From Betaproteobacteria bacterium (GTDB lineage Bacteria; Pseudomonadota; Gammaproteobacteria; Burkholderiales; Casimicrobiaceae): DNA of 55,795 nt. The stretch's first letter is position 1. Each line of letters begins with the position of its first letter. The stretch is taken from the NCBI GenBank assembly GCA_029884335.1, contig JAOUIA010000021.1, forward strand, positions 1 to 55,795. The letters run 5' to 3'. Both the position numbers and the translations under genes were made by a program. Below are positions 1 to 9,018 of the stretch, piece by piece. The notes below the pieces were generated by a model that saw only the letters and a program-made list of their open reading frames with translations, made no database searches and was not told where the DNA came from.

Positions 1-470
1 TCATCACGCCGCACCAGAAGTGGGGCATCCACTCCACGTACACCGACAACCTGATGATGCTGACGCTCTCCCGCGGCGGGCCGATCGTCTGGCTCTCCGA
101 GGACGACGCGCGGAAGATCGGCGTCGAGGACAACGACTGGATCGAGCTCTACAACGTCAACGGCGCGATCGCGGCGCGGGCGGTCGTCTCGCAGCGGGTG
201 AACAACGGCATGTGCCTCATGTACCACGCGCAGGAGAAGATCGTGAACGTGCCCGGGTCGGAGGTGACCGGCACGCGCGGCGGCATCCACAACTCGGTGA
301 CGCGCTGCACGGTCAAGCCCACGCACATGATCGGCGGCTACGCGCAGCAGGCCTACGGCTTCAACTACTACGGGACGATCGGCACGAACCGCGACGAGTT
401 CGTGATCGTGCGCAAGATGAAGAACGTGGACTGGATGGACCAGCCGGCGGCCGCGGGCTCCGAGGCATGA
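1..470 (+). CDS. narG: Respiratory nitrate reductase alpha subunit, C-terminal fragment
   Basis: C-terminal part of the catalytic molybdenum subunit of membrane-bound nitrate reductase, which reduces nitrate to nitrite on the cytoplasmic face. The gene enters from the left edge, so it is partial; the first whole codon is at position 3. About 155 residues are visible. They carry conserved C-terminal NarG segments such as TPHQKWGIHSTYTDN, LSRGGPIVWLSEDDA and GGYAQQAYGFNYYG, which belong to the molybdopterin dinucleotide-binding fold. It is followed by narH, narJ and narI in the standard order. The 148-nt gap to narH is much longer than the few bases usual in nar operons and holds a double-hairpin repeat. 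Confidence 0.95.
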   Translation, partial: ITPHQKWGIHSTYTDNLMMLTLSRGGPIVWLSEDDARKIGVEDNDWIELYNVNGAIAARAVVSQRVNNGMCLMYHAQEKIVNVPGSEVTGTRGGIHNSVTRCTVKPTHMIGGYAQQAYGFNYYGTIGTNRDEFVIVRKMKNVDWMDQPAAAGSEA

Positions 471-492
471 CCGCGCTCGCCACCCTGCGTTT

Positions 493-569
493 CGTCATCC
501 CCGCGAAAGCGGGGATCCAGCGACTTTCCGTCGCAAGACACTGGGTTCCCGCCTGCGCGGGAACGACGA
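493..569. repeat. REP-like double-hairpin palindromic unit between narG and narH
   Basis: Two adjacent hairpins with related sequences in opposite orientation. Stem 1 is CCCCGC/GCGGGG with a GAAA loop (499-514). Stem 2 is GTTCCCGC/GCGGGAAC with a CTGC loop (545-564). The outer ends TCGTCATCCCCGC and GCGGGAACGACGA are near-complementary, so the whole unit can also fold as one long stem. This layout matches the dispersed 'GTCATTCCCGCGAAAGCGGG' type of repeat common in proteobacterial genomes. Only one copy occurs in this window. It lies inside an operon, between the narG stop and the narH ribosome-binding site. Confidence 0.8.
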
Positions 570-618
570 CGAGGATTAACACACAGCGTGTCCGTACACG
601 TATCGCTGGAGAAACGAA

Positions 619-2139
619 ATGAAGATCCGCGCGCAGATCGGCATGGTCCTCAACCTCGACAAGTGCATCGGCTGCCACACCTGCTCGGTCACCTGCAAGA
701 ACGTCTGGACGAACCGCGAGGGCATGGAGTACGCCTGGTTCAACAACGTCGAGACGAAGCCGGGCATCGGCTACCCGAAGGACTGGGAGAACCAGGGCCG
801 CTGGAAGGGCGGCTGGGTGAAGCGCAACGGCGGCATCGAGCCGCGCCAGGGCGGCAAGTGGTCGATCCTGATGAAGCTCTTCGCCAATCCCAACCTGCCG
901 GAGATCGACGACTACTACGAGCCGTTCACGTTCGACTACGAGCACCTGCACACGGCCCCCGTGATGAAGGCGTCGCCGGTGGCCCGCCCCCGTTCGCTGA
1001 TCACCGGGCAGCGGATGGAGAAGATCGAGTGGGGCCCGAACTGGGAGGAGATCCTCGGCGGCGAGTTCGCCAAGCGGAGCAAGGACGCGAACTTCGAGGG
1101 CGTGCAGAAGGAGATCTACGGGCAGTTCGAGCACACCTTCATGATGTACCTGCCGCGGCTGTGCGAGCACTGCCTCAACCCGGCGTGCGTGGCCTCGTGC
1201 CCGTCGGGCTCGATCTACAAGCGCGAGGAGGACGGCATCGTCCTCATCGACCAGGACAAGTGCCGCGGCTGGCGCATGTGCGTCTCCGGCTGCCCGTACA
1301 AGAAGATCTACTACAACTGGTCGTCGGGCAAGGCGGAGAAGTGCATCTTCTGCTACCCGCGCATCGAGGCGGGGCAGCCGACGGTGTGCTCGGAGACCTG
1401 TGTGGGCCGCATCCGCTACCTCGGCGTGCTGCTCTACGACGCCGACCGCATCGGCGAGGCGGCCGCGGCGGACGACAAGGACCTCTACGCCGCGCAGCTT
1501 GGCCTGTTCCTCGACCCGAACGACCCGCGGGTGATCGAGCAGGCGCGCGCCGACGGCGTGCCGCAGGCGTGGCTGGACGCCGCCCGCGCCTCGCCCGTCT
1601 ACAAGATGGCCGTCGACTGGCGCGTCGCGCTGCCGCTGCACCCCGAGTACCGCACGCTGCCGATGGTCTGGTACGTGCCGCCGCTGTCGCCGATCCAGTC
1701 CGCCGCGAACTCGGGCGCCATCGGCGCGTTCGGCTCGCTGCCCGACGTGCGCAGCCTGCGCATCCCGCTGCGCTATCTCGCCAACCTGCTGACCGCGGGC
1801 GACGAGCAGCCGGTGGCGCAGGCGCTGGAGCGCATGCTGGCGATGCGCGCCTACATGCGCGACCGCCACGTCGAGAAGCGCGAGAACGCCGCGGTGCTGA
1901 AGCAGGCGGGGCTCACGGTCCGGCAGGTCGAGGACATGTACCAGATCATGGCCATCGCCAACTACGAGGACCGCTTCGTCATCCCGACGACGCACCGCGA
2001 GCACGCCGAGAATGCGTACGACCTGCGCGGCGAGTGCGGCTTCTCGTTTGGCAACGGCTGCTCGGACGGCGCGACGCCGGCCACGGGGCTGTTCGGCGGC
2101 AAGAAGCGCCGCACGATACCGATCAGGGAAGTGGTCTAG
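619..2139 (+). CDS. narH: Respiratory nitrate reductase beta subunit (iron-sulfur)
   Basis: Electron-transfer subunit of nitrate reductase, 506 aa, the usual length for NarH. It passes electrons from the haem subunit NarI to the molybdenum site in NarG through four iron-sulfur clusters. The first ferredoxin-type motif is at C16, C19, C22 and C26. Further Cys groups include CEHCLNPACVASCP. The motif C215-R-G-W218-R-M-C221 has the Trp in place of a fourth Cys that marks the [3Fe-4S] cluster of this family. The ATG follows GGAGA at 608-612. The narJ Shine-Dalgarno overlaps the stop codon, so translational coupling is likely. Confidence 0.97.
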   Translation: MKIRAQIGMVLNLDKCIGCHTCSVTCKNVWTNREGMEYAWFNNVETKPGIGYPKDWENQGRWKGGWVKRNGGIEPRQGGKWSILMKLFANPNLPEIDDYYEPFTFDYEHLHTAPVMKASPVARPRSLITGQRMEKIEWGPNWEEILGGEFAKRSKDANFEGVQKEIYGQFEHTFMMYLPRLCEHCLNPACVASCPSGSIYKREEDGIVLIDQDKCRGWRMCVSGCPYKKIYYNWSSGKAEKCIFCYPRIEAGQPTVCSETCVGRIRYLGVLLYDADRIGEAAAADDKDLYAAQLGLFLDPNDPRVIEQARADGVPQAWLDAARASPVYKMAVDWRVALPLHPEYRTLPMVWYVPPLSPIQSAANSGAIGAFGSLPDVRSLRIPLRYLANLLTAGDEQPVAQALERMLAMRAYMRDRHVEKRENAAVLKQAGLTVRQVEDMYQIMAIANYEDRFVIPTTHREHAENAYDLRGECGFSFGNGCSDGATPATGLFGGKKRRTIPIREVV

Positions 2140-2148
2140 GAGAGCGTG

Positions 2149-2814
2149 ATGTCGATCACCTACAAGGCGCTCGCGGCGCTGCTCGCCTACCCCGACGCGG
2201 AGCTGGTCGCCGCGCTGCCCGAGATCCGCGCGGTCGTCGAGGCCGATCGCTCGCTGCCCCGCGCGGAGCGCGCCGCGCTCGCGGCGCTGGTCGAGGAGCT
2301 CGGCCGCATCGACCTCATCGATGCACAGGAGCGCTACGTCGCGCTGTTCGACCGCGGGCGCGCCACCAGCCTGCACCTCTTCGAGCACGTCCACGGCGAG
2401 TCGCGCGACCGCGGCCAGGCGATGGTGGACCTCAAGTCCGAGTACGAGCGCGCGGGACTGCGGTTGCGCGAAGGCGAGCTGCCCGACTACCTGCCGGCGC
2501 TGCTCGAGTTCCTGAGCCTGCAGCCGCACGACGTGGCCGAGGTGATGCTCGCCGAGAGCGCGCACCTGCTGCGCAAGGTCGGCAACGCGCTCGCCGCCCG
2601 CGGCTCCTCCTACGCGGCGGTGCTCGCCGCCGCGCTGGCCTCGGTGAGCGAGCGCGGCCTCGACGAGAAGCCGGCCGTCGAGCCCGACAAGCCGATCGAC
2701 GAGGAGTGGGCGGAGGCACCGGTCGTGTTCGGCCCGGGCGCCGCGCCCTCCTGCGGCGCCGGCGCGAGCGCCGCGTCCGTCGTCAAGTTCATGCCCCGCC
2801 CCGCCGCACGCTGA
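2149..2814 (+). CDS. narJ: Nitrate reductase assembly chaperone (delta subunit)
   Basis: System-specific chaperone of about 221 aa that binds apo-NarG and helps molybdenum cofactor insertion; it is not part of the final enzyme. The start ATG at 2149 is chosen because AGGAGA (2138-2143) lies five bases upstream; an in-frame GTG at 2146 is too close to it. The N-terminal MSITYKALAALLAYPD segment and the central DYLPALLEFLSL segment are typical of the NarJ/TorD helical fold. The C-terminus is Ala/Gly-rich and probably flexible. It lies between narH and narI with short gaps. Confidence 0.95.
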   Translation: MSITYKALAALLAYPDAELVAALPEIRAVVEADRSLPRAERAALAALVEELGRIDLIDAQERYVALFDRGRATSLHLFEHVHGESRDRGQAMVDLKSEYERAGLRLREGELPDYLPALLEFLSLQPHDVAEVMLAESAHLLRKVGNALAARGSSYAAVLAAALASVSERGLDEKPAVEPDKPIDEEWAEAPVVFGPGAAPSCGAGASAASVVKFMPRPAAR

Positions 2815-2829
2815 TTCGAAGGACCCACC

Positions 2830-3516
2830 ATGGCCGCGAACCTCAACACGTTCCTCTTCGGCATCTATCCCTACATCGCGCTCGCCGTCTTCCTCGTGGG
2901 GAGCCTCATCCGCTTCGACCGCGAGCAGTACACGTGGAAGAGCGACAGCTCGCAGCTGCTGCGCGCGGGCCAGCTCCGGCTGGGCTCGAACCTGTTCCAC
3001 ATCGGCATCCTCGGCATCTTCTTCGGCCACTTCTTCGGCATGCTGACGCCGATCGCGCTGTTCCACGCGCTGGGCGTCGAGCCGCCGGCGAAGCAGCTGC
3101 TGGCGATCGTGGCCGGCGGCATCTTCGGCGCGATCATGCTGGTGGGCCTGGTCATCCTGATGCACCGCCGCTTCGCCGAGCCGCGCATCCGGGCGACCAC
3201 GCGCGCGACGGACTGGCTGGTGCTGTGGATGCTCCTCATCCAGCTTCTGCTCGGGCTCGTCTCGCTGCCGGTGTCGGCCGGCCACATGGACGGCGGCGAG
3301 ATGATCAAGCTGATGACCTGGGCGCAGCACATCGTCACGTTCCAGGGCGACGCCGCGAACTACGTGGCGGGCGTCGCGCCGGTGTTCAAGCTGCACCTGC
3401 TGCTCGGCATGACGATCTTCCTCGTGTTCCCGTTCACGCGGCTGGTGCACGTGTGGAGCGGCTTCGCGGCGGTCGGCTACGTGACGCGCGCCTACCAGGT
3501 CGTGCGCGGGCGATGA
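2830..3516 (+). CDS. narI: Respiratory nitrate reductase gamma subunit (cytochrome b)
   Basis: Membrane subunit of 228 aa that oxidises quinol at the periplasmic side and passes electrons through two b haems to NarH. About five hydrophobic helices are visible. His residues in FHIGILGIFFGHFFG and in the later WAQHIVTF and TRLVHVWSG segments sit where NarI haem ligands are expected. The length matches the family. The stop codon overlaps the ATG of the next gene (ATGA), so the PPIase gene belongs to the same transcript. Confidence 0.96.
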   Translation: MAANLNTFLFGIYPYIALAVFLVGSLIRFDREQYTWKSDSSQLLRAGQLRLGSNLFHIGILGIFFGHFFGMLTPIALFHALGVEPPAKQLLAIVAGGIFGAIMLVGLVILMHRRFAEPRIRATTRATDWLVLWMLLIQLLLGLVSLPVSAGHMDGGEMIKLMTWAQHIVTFQGDAANYVAGVAPVFKLHLLLGMTIFLVFPFTRLVHVWSGFAAVGYVTRAYQVVRGR

Positions 3517-4298
3517 GCATCCGCGTCAACGGCACGGTCCTCGACGACGACGCGATCCGCGCCGAGGCGGAGCTTCACGCCGGCGCGCCGGACCCCGAGG
3601 CCGCAGCCCGCCGCTCGCTCGCGGTGCGCGAGCTGCTGCTGCAGCGCGCGGGCGCGCTGGGGCTCCTCGAGGGCGGCGCGGCGCGCGAGACTGTCGCCTT
3701 CGCGAGCCGGGAGGCCGAGGACGAGGTGATCGCGCGGCTGCTTGACGCCGACGTGCCCACACCGAAGGCCACGCCCGAGGAGTGCCGGCGGCAGTTCGAT
3801 GCGCATCCGGAGCGCTACCACTCAGGCGAGCTCGTCGAAGCGCGCCACGTCCTGTTCGCGGTGACGCCGGGCACGCCTGTGAGCCTGCTCCGCGCGAAGG
3901 CGGAGGAGACGCTCGCCGAGCTCGCCGCGCACCCCGAGCGCTTCGCGCAGCGCGCGGCGGAGCTGTCGAACTGCCCGTCGGGCGCGCAGGGCGGCAACCT
4001 CGGCCAGTTCGGCCGCGACCAGATGGTGCCCGAGTTCGACGCGGCGGTGTTCGGCACGCGGGCCACCGGCGTGCTGCCGCAGCTCGCGACGACGCGCTAC
4101 GGCTTTCACGTGATCGCGGTCGACCACCGCATCGCGGGGCGCACGCTGCCGTTCGAGCAGGTCGAAGGCGCGATCGCCGCGTCCCTCGAGGCGCAGGTCG
4201 CGGCGCGCGCGTTGCGCCAGTACGTCGAGGTGCTCGCGGGGCAGGCCCGGCTCGAGGGCGTGGTCCTGGCGGCCGCCGCGTCGCCGCTCGTCCAGTAG
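3513..4298 (+). CDS. Parvulin-type peptidyl-prolyl cis-trans isomerase (NifM-like)
   Basis: 261-aa protein with an N-terminal helical region and a C-terminal rotamase domain (roughly residues 105-220). The rotamase core is recognised from EARHVLFAV, LSNCPSGAQGGNLGQFGRDQMVPEF and TRYGFHVIAV. Parvulins isomerise X-Pro bonds and assist folding. No signal peptide is visible, so a cytoplasmic role is likely. The ATGA overlap with narI suggests a function in nitrate reductase maturation, as proposed for similar genes at the end of nar operons. That role is inferred from position, not from the sequence. Confidence 0.9.
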   Translation: MSIRVNGTVLDDDAIRAEAELHAGAPDPEAAARRSLAVRELLLQRAGALGLLEGGAARETVAFASREAEDEVIARLLDADVPTPKATPEECRRQFDAHPERYHSGELVEARHVLFAVTPGTPVSLLRAKAEETLAELAAHPERFAQRAAELSNCPSGAQGGNLGQFGRDQMVPEFDAAVFGTRATGVLPQLATTRYGFHVIAVDHRIAGRTLPFEQVEGAIAASLEAQVAARALRQYVEVLAGQARLEGVVLAAAASPLVQ

Positions 4299-4328
4299 AA
4301 TCTCCGCTCCGCCCGGTACGGAGCCGAC

Positions 4329-5810
4329 ATGAACGCTGTGACCCTCGGCCGCGTCGTCGCGGCCGTGCTTTTGGCGTGCGCCGCCGCCGCGTCCGCCCAG
4401 CCGGCGCCGGCGCCCGACCCCGCCGCCACGCCCCGCCGCCTGCAGGTCGCGAACAAGCCCTGGAAGGGCGACTTCGACCAGATGCTCGAGCGGCGCATGA
4501 TCCGCATCTACGCGCCGTTCTCGCGCTCGCTCTACTTCAGCGACAAGGGCCGCGAGCGCGGCATCGCCGTCGAACTCGCGCGCGACTGGGAGCGCTATCT
4601 CAACGTCAAGTACTCGAAGCAGCTCGGCAAGCGGCCGCTCACCGTGTACGTCGCGCCGGCCACGCGCGAGAAGCTGCTGCCGCATCTCGACGAGGGCCTC
4701 GCAGACGTCTCGATCGGCAACCTGACGGTCACCGAGGAGCGGCTCAAGCTGGTCGACTTCGTGCCGGGCGACGAGGGCCGGCGCACGATCGACGAGGTCG
4801 TGGTCACGGGACCGGCGAGCCCCGAGATCAAGACGCTGGACGACCTCTCCGGCAAGACCGTGCACGTGCGCAAGGCGTCCTCGTACCACGAGAGCCTCGT
4901 CGCGCTGAACGAGCGGCTCGCGCGCGAGGGCAAGGCGCCGGCGAAGCTCGAGCTCGTGCCGGAGTCGCTCGAGGACGAGGACATGATGGACATGCTGAAC
5001 GCGGGCCTGCTCCAGGTCGTCGTCGTCGACGACTGGAAGGCGCGCATGTGGGCGCAGGTGCTGCCGAAGGTCAAGCCGCGCAACGACCTCGTGCTGCGTT
5101 CCGGCGGGAAGACCGGCTGGGCGATCCGCAAGAACAGCCCGAAGCTCCAGGCGGAGATCGCCGACTTCTTCCAGAACTGGGCGATGAAGAACGGCGTCGC
5201 GGACTACCGCATGAACAGCTACATGAAGCGCGTCAAGGAGCTCAAGGACCCGACCGGGACCGCCGAGTGGAAGCGCTTCCAGGAGACGCTGGCGCTGTTC
5301 GACAAGTACGGCAAGCGCTACGGATTCGACCCGCTGATGCTGGCCGCGCAGGGCTACCAGGAGTCGCAGCTCAACCAGGGCGCGCGCAGCCACGTGGGCG
5401 CGATCGGCGTGATGCAAATCATGCCGGCGACCGGCGCCGAGCTCAAGGTCGGCGACATCCGCGTCACCGAGCCCAACATCCACGCCGGCGCGAAGTACAT
5501 GGACCAGCTGATGACGAAGTACTTCCCCGACGCGAAGTTCAGCGAGGGCAACCGGCCGCTGTTCGCCTTCGCCAGCTACAACTGCGGCCCCGGCAACGTG
5601 TCGAAGGCGCGCAAGGAGGCCGCGAACCGCGGGCTCGACCCCGACCGCTGGTTCAACAACGTCGAGCTGGTCGTCGCCGAGAAGATCGGCACCGAGACGA
5701 CGACCTACGTGCGCAACATCTACAAGTACTACGTCGCGTACACGCTGACGCTGCAGGCGCGCGAGCAGGCCGAAGCGGCGCGACGCCAGGTGGCGCCGGC
5801 GGCGAAGTAG
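4329..5810 (+). CDS. MltF-like membrane-bound lytic transglycosylase
   Basis: 493-aa periplasmic murein lytic transglycosylase. It starts with a signal peptide (MNAVTLGRVVAAVLLACAAAASA). An extracellular solute-binding-like domain follows (about residues 45-290), then a C-terminal SLT domain. The SLT domain shows GYQESQL with predicted catalytic E345, GAIGVMQIMPATG, NIHAGAKYM and FASYNCGPGNV. This two-domain plan is that of MltF, which cleaves the MurNAc-GlcNAc bond to give anhydro ends. No lipobox Cys is visible, so it may be soluble or held by an uncleaved signal, unlike lipoprotein transglycosylases. It is 30 nt after the PPIase gene, but a shared function is not evident. Confidence 0.92.
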   Translation: MNAVTLGRVVAAVLLACAAAASAQPAPAPDPAATPRRLQVANKPWKGDFDQMLERRMIRIYAPFSRSLYFSDKGRERGIAVELARDWERYLNVKYSKQLGKRPLTVYVAPATREKLLPHLDEGLADVSIGNLTVTEERLKLVDFVPGDEGRRTIDEVVVTGPASPEIKTLDDLSGKTVHVRKASSYHESLVALNERLAREGKAPAKLELVPESLEDEDMMDMLNAGLLQVVVVDDWKARMWAQVLPKVKPRNDLVLRSGGKTGWAIRKNSPKLQAEIADFFQNWAMKNGVADYRMNSYMKRVKELKDPTGTAEWKRFQETLALFDKYGKRYGFDPLMLAAQGYQESQLNQGARSHVGAIGVMQIMPATGAELKVGDIRVTEPNIHAGAKYMDQLMTKYFPDAKFSEGNRPLFAFASYNCGPGNVSKARKEAANRGLDPDRWFNNVELVVAEKIGTETTTYVRNIYKYYVAYTLTLQAREQAEAARRQVAPAAK

Positions 5811-5835
5811 GGCGCGGGCAGCCGGAGGACGCGTC

Positions 5836-6504
5836 GTGGACGACGAACTCGTCAAGCGCCTCGCCCGCTTCGAGCGGAGCTTCTTCCCCAAGTACCGGGA
5901 GGCGTACCGCCGGCTGGTGAAGGAAGGCCAGCACCCGCGCACGCTGTTCATCGGCTGCTCGGACTCGCGCATCGTTCCCTACGTCCTCACGGGGACGGGG
6001 CCCGGCGACCTGTTCGTCGTGCGCAACGTGGGCAATCTCGTGCCGCCCTACGATCCGTCGGGCAGCGACCCCGCCCTCGGCGCGGCCGTCGAGTTCGCCG
6101 TGCAGAGCCTGCGCGTGCGCGACATCGTGATCTGCGGGCACAGCCACTGCGGCGCGATCCGCGCGCTGTACGAGGAGCCGCAGGCGCTGCGCGACATGCC
6201 GCAGCTCGCGCGGTGGCTCGACCACGCGCGCGACGCGGTCCTTCCGGTCACGGTCTCCGAAGAGGCGCTGCGCCGCACCGAGCAGCGCTCGATCGTGCTG
6301 CAGCTCGAGCGCCTGATGGGCTACCCGGCCGTCGCCGCCGGCGTGGCGAAGGGCGCGGTCTTCCTGCACGGCTGGCACTACATCATCGAGGAGGGCCGCA
6401 TCCTCGTGCTCGACGTCGAGACCGGCCGGTTCGTCGCGACCGACGTCGCGATGGGCGAGCCGGCAGCGGGCGCGGCCGACGCGGCGTCGTATCAGCTGCA
6501 GTAG
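5836..6504 (+). CDS. Beta-class carbonic anhydrase
   Basis: 222-aa zinc enzyme that interconverts CO2 and bicarbonate in the cytoplasm. Zinc and active-site residues are visible: C41-S-D43-S-R45 and the CGHSHCGA motif, with H102 and C105 as further zinc ligands. The start is a GTG at 5836, supported by GGAGG at 5824-5828 with a 7-nt spacer. The length is normal for bacterial beta enzymes. The gene is 25 nt downstream of the transglycosylase gene and ends before a short gap to rppH. Confidence 0.95.
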   Translation: MDDELVKRLARFERSFFPKYREAYRRLVKEGQHPRTLFIGCSDSRIVPYVLTGTGPGDLFVVRNVGNLVPPYDPSGSDPALGAAVEFAVQSLRVRDIVICGHSHCGAIRALYEEPQALRDMPQLARWLDHARDAVLPVTVSEEALRRTEQRSIVLQLERLMGYPAVAAGVAKGAVFLHGWHYIIEEGRILVLDVETGRFVATDVAMGEPAAGAADAASYQLQ

Positions 6505-6592
6505 GCGGACCCGGCCCCGGCGTGGCCGGGGTTGGCCGCGACGCGCGTTCCGTGCAACAATCGCGCCAACGAATTCGATGCAGGGGCAAGCG

Positions 6593-7159
6593 ATGCTGGA
6601 TCGCGACGGGTATCGCCCGAACGTCGCCATCGTCATCGTCAACCAGAGGAACCAGGTTTTCTGGGGCAAGCGGATCCGCGAGCACTCCTGGCAGTTTCCG
6701 CAAGGCGGGATCAATCCCGGCGAGACGCCCGAGAAGGCGATGTACCGCGAGCTCCGCGAGGAGGTGGGGCTCGCCGCCGAGCACGTGCGCATCCTGGGGC
6801 GCACGCGCGACTGGTTGCGATACGAGGTGCCGCAGCACTGGATCAAGCGCGAGTGGCGCGGCAGCTACCGCGGGCAGAAGCAGATCTGGTACCTGCTGCG
6901 GCTCACCGGCCGCGACACGGACATGAACCTGCGCGCGAGCGAGAAGCCCGAGTTCGACGCGTGGCGCTGGAACGACTACTGGGTGCCGCTCGACGCGGTG
7001 ATCGAGTTCAAGCGCGAGGTCTACCGGCAGGCGCTGCTCGAGCTCGAGCGATTCCTGCACGCGCACTCGCGCGCGCGCCGCGCGCGCCAGTACGGCGGCC
7101 TCTCGCTGCCGGCGATGCCCGACTCCTACGCCGAGCCCGGCGTCCGCCCGGCCGAGTGA
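6593..7159 (+). CDS. rppH: RNA pyrophosphohydrolase (Nudix)
   Basis: 188-aa Nudix hydrolase that removes pyrophosphate from 5'-triphosphorylated mRNA and so starts RNA decay. The Nudix box [23 protein letters not shown] is intact, with the metal-binding REXXEE glutamates. [15 protein letters not shown] at the N-terminus and WQFPQGGI are typical of RppH. ATG 6593 is chosen over an in-frame ATG at 6578 because AGGGG (6582-6586) is correctly spaced from it. In many betaproteobacteria rppH lies near proB-obgE; here proB and obgE are about 8 kb away on the other strand. Confidence 0.96.
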   Translation: MLDRDGYRPNVAIVIVNQRNQVFWGKRIREHSWQFPQGGINPGETPEKAMYRELREEVGLAAEHVRILGRTRDWLRYEVPQHWIKREWRGSYRGQKQIWYLLRLTGRDTDMNLRASEKPEFDAWRWNDYWVPLDAVIEFKREVYRQALLELERFLHAHSRARRARQYGGLSLPAMPDSYAEPGVRPAE

Positions 7160-7163
7160 GGCG

Positions 7164-7706
7164 TCAGGCCGGCAGCGCGGGCTTCGGGGCGAGCCCCATC
7201 CCGGCCATTCCCAGGCCGAACACGATGCCGATGACGAGCCCCGCGACCACGACGACGATCGTGTAGACCAGCGCCTTCTCCTGCGCGCACTTGCCCAGCA
7301 CCGGCGCGCCGAGGAAGAACGTGTACCACGCGTACACGCCCGCCGCGATGCTGAGGATGGTGCCGACGGCGCCGAGCAGGCCGAAGATCGCGCCGACGAA
7401 CGCCGCCGTGTAGCTGAACGCGGAGAGCTTGAGCGCGGCGACGAAGTCCTTGCTGCCTCCGAACGAAGGCGCCAGCGCGTCGATGACGAAGGCCATGATC
7501 GCGGTGACGGCGAGCACCATCACGTATTGCGCGATCGCGAACGCGAGGCCCTGGGTCGTGGCCAGCAGGACCAGCGGCCCGATCGCCGCGAGGATCATCA
7601 CCCAGTTCGTGTAGATGCCCTGCGCGGTCATCGGCTCGGCGGCGATCTTCGGCCACTCCGTCTTCGGCGACAGCAGGATGCCCTTCAGGCGTTCGACGAG
7701 GTTCAC
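7164..7706 (-). CDS. Yip1-family multispanning membrane protein
   Basis: 180-aa integral membrane protein with about five hydrophobic segments. The N-terminus NLVERLKGILLSPKTEWPKIAAEP is the conserved cytoplasmic opening of bacterial Yip1-domain proteins. The biochemical role of these bacterial proteins is not established. The GTG at 7706 is preferred because a strong GGAGGGG site lies just upstream on the minus strand. A longer reading frame adds a low-complexity leader without a ribosome-binding site. The gene converges on rppH with only a few bases between the two stop codons and no visible terminator. Confidence 0.87.
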   Translation of the reverse strand: MNLVERLKGILLSPKTEWPKIAAEPMTAQGIYTNWVMILAAIGPLVLLATTQGLAFAIAQYVMVLAVTAIMAFVIDALAPSFGGSKDFVAALKLSAFSYTAAFVGAIFGLLGAVGTILSIAAGVYAWYTFFLGAPVLGKCAQEKALVYTIVVVVAGLVIGIVFGLGMAGMGLAPKPALPA

Positions 7707-7907
7707 GGCTCCCCTCCCATGGCTGCGCGGTGAGGAAGTGTATGCGCCCGCGCGGGGGCTGTCGAACCGCACCCAGGCGGGATCGGACGATTGCGGATCC
7801 GGCGGCGCGGTTGGACAAGTCCGTCCGCGTTCGCTTCCCGGATAGCCCGGCGCGCCGGGAGGACCTAGACTAGATGCCTCTGAGCGGACTCATCGCTGTC
7901 GAGGTCC

Positions 7908-8957
7908 ATGCAGTCATCCGTCCACACGATTCGTATCCGGACCGACGACGCCGACGAAGCGTCGGAGCGCCTCGCGCACGCGTTCGGCAGGCACGACCGG
8001 GTTCCGGAGCGCTCCGGGCCGCTGGGATACGAGTTCTTCGCGGTGGGTACGCGCCGTGTCACCGCGGGGACCACTGCGGTCCGTATGGGCAGCACAGTGC
8101 GGGCCGCGACCACCGGTCCCACGCTGCACCTGCCGCTGGACGCTTCGGCGGTCTATCGGCTGGGACGGCGCGAGCTGCGGGCGCAGGCGGGGTCCGCGGT
8201 GCTCCTCGCGCCCGGGCACGAGTACTCGGTGCGCCTGACGGCGGGGTCGTGGCTGGCCCTGCGCGTCGACTCCGCGCTGCTCTCGGAGGCGCTCGCGGCG
8301 CGCGGCCGCACCTGCGCACACGGGTGGACGGTGGACTCGCTCGCGTTTCCCCTGCCGGCGACGGCGGCTTCCTCCATTCGCGAGGCGATCGCCGCGCTGC
8401 GCGCGCTCGGGAAGAGCGGTGCCGGCGCCCGGTCGCCAGCCGTCGCGGCGGCGGAGCTGCACGTCGCGGGATGGTTCGCGGACCTGCTGCCCGATGCCCG
8501 GGCGCTGCGGCCCGCGACGGCCGCCGGGGCGAGGGTCGCCCTGTCCGTCGATCGGTGGATGCGCCACCGCATCGCCGCGCCGATCGCGCTCGGCCAGCTG
8601 GCTGACGTCGCCGGCGTGGGTGAGCGCTGCCTGCAGAAGGCCTGCCTGGCGCATTGGGGGTGCTCGCCGCTCGAGCGGGTGGCGTCGCACCGGCTTGCCG
8701 CGGCGCGACGGCTACTGCTCCAGGCGGCGCCAGGCGCGTCCGTCACCCGCATCGCGACGGAGTGCGGCATCGCCCACCTCGGCCGCTTCGCCGTGGCGTA
8801 CCGGCGGACGTATGGCGAGTCGCCCTCCGAAACCCTCGCACGCGGGCACGAGGGGGCACGGCGCCTCCGCGGCGCACGGCGCGCGCAACGGCCGGCTGCC
8901 GTGTTGCCGCAGCGGCCGGGGGACACCCGCAGCCCCGCGCGGCTCCTCGCCGGCTGA
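7908..8957 (+). CDS. AraC-family transcriptional regulator
   Basis: 349-aa regulator. The C-terminal AraC/XylS DNA-binding domain occupies about residues 215-315, with two helix-turn-helix motifs: LGQLADVAGVGERCLQKAC and VTRIATECGIAHLGRFAVAYRRTYGESPSETL. The N-terminal ~180 residues resemble the AraC-binding-like sensor domain, including the PLDASAVYRLGRRELRAQAG region. A basic low-complexity tail of ~35 residues follows the HTH domain. It is the only regulator next to the DUF3011 and PliG-like genes, which it may control. The effector is unknown. Confidence 0.92.
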   Translation: MQSSVHTIRIRTDDADEASERLAHAFGRHDRVPERSGPLGYEFFAVGTRRVTAGTTAVRMGSTVRAATTGPTLHLPLDASAVYRLGRRELRAQAGSAVLLAPGHEYSVRLTAGSWLALRVDSALLSEALAARGRTCAHGWTVDSLAFPLPATAASSIREAIAALRALGKSGAGARSPAVAAAELHVAGWFADLLPDARALRPATAAGARVALSVDRWMRHRIAAPIALGQLADVAGVGERCLQKACLAHWGCSPLERVASHRLAAARRLLLQAAPGASVTRIATECGIAHLGRFAVAYRRTYGESPSETLARGHEGARRLRGARRAQRPAAVLPQRPGDTRSPARLLAG

Positions 8958-9018
8958 CGCCGGCACGCCCAACGATCACCCGTCCGCAGCACCTCCGATC
9001 CACTCCACGCACTCCATC

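Noticed and set aside
361-3450. 1029-codon open frame antisense to narH, narJ and narI
   Set aside because: It is a by-product of high GC and few stop codons opposite real genes. The product is His/Arg/Ala-rich and without family motifs, while the nar genes on the other strand are unambiguous.
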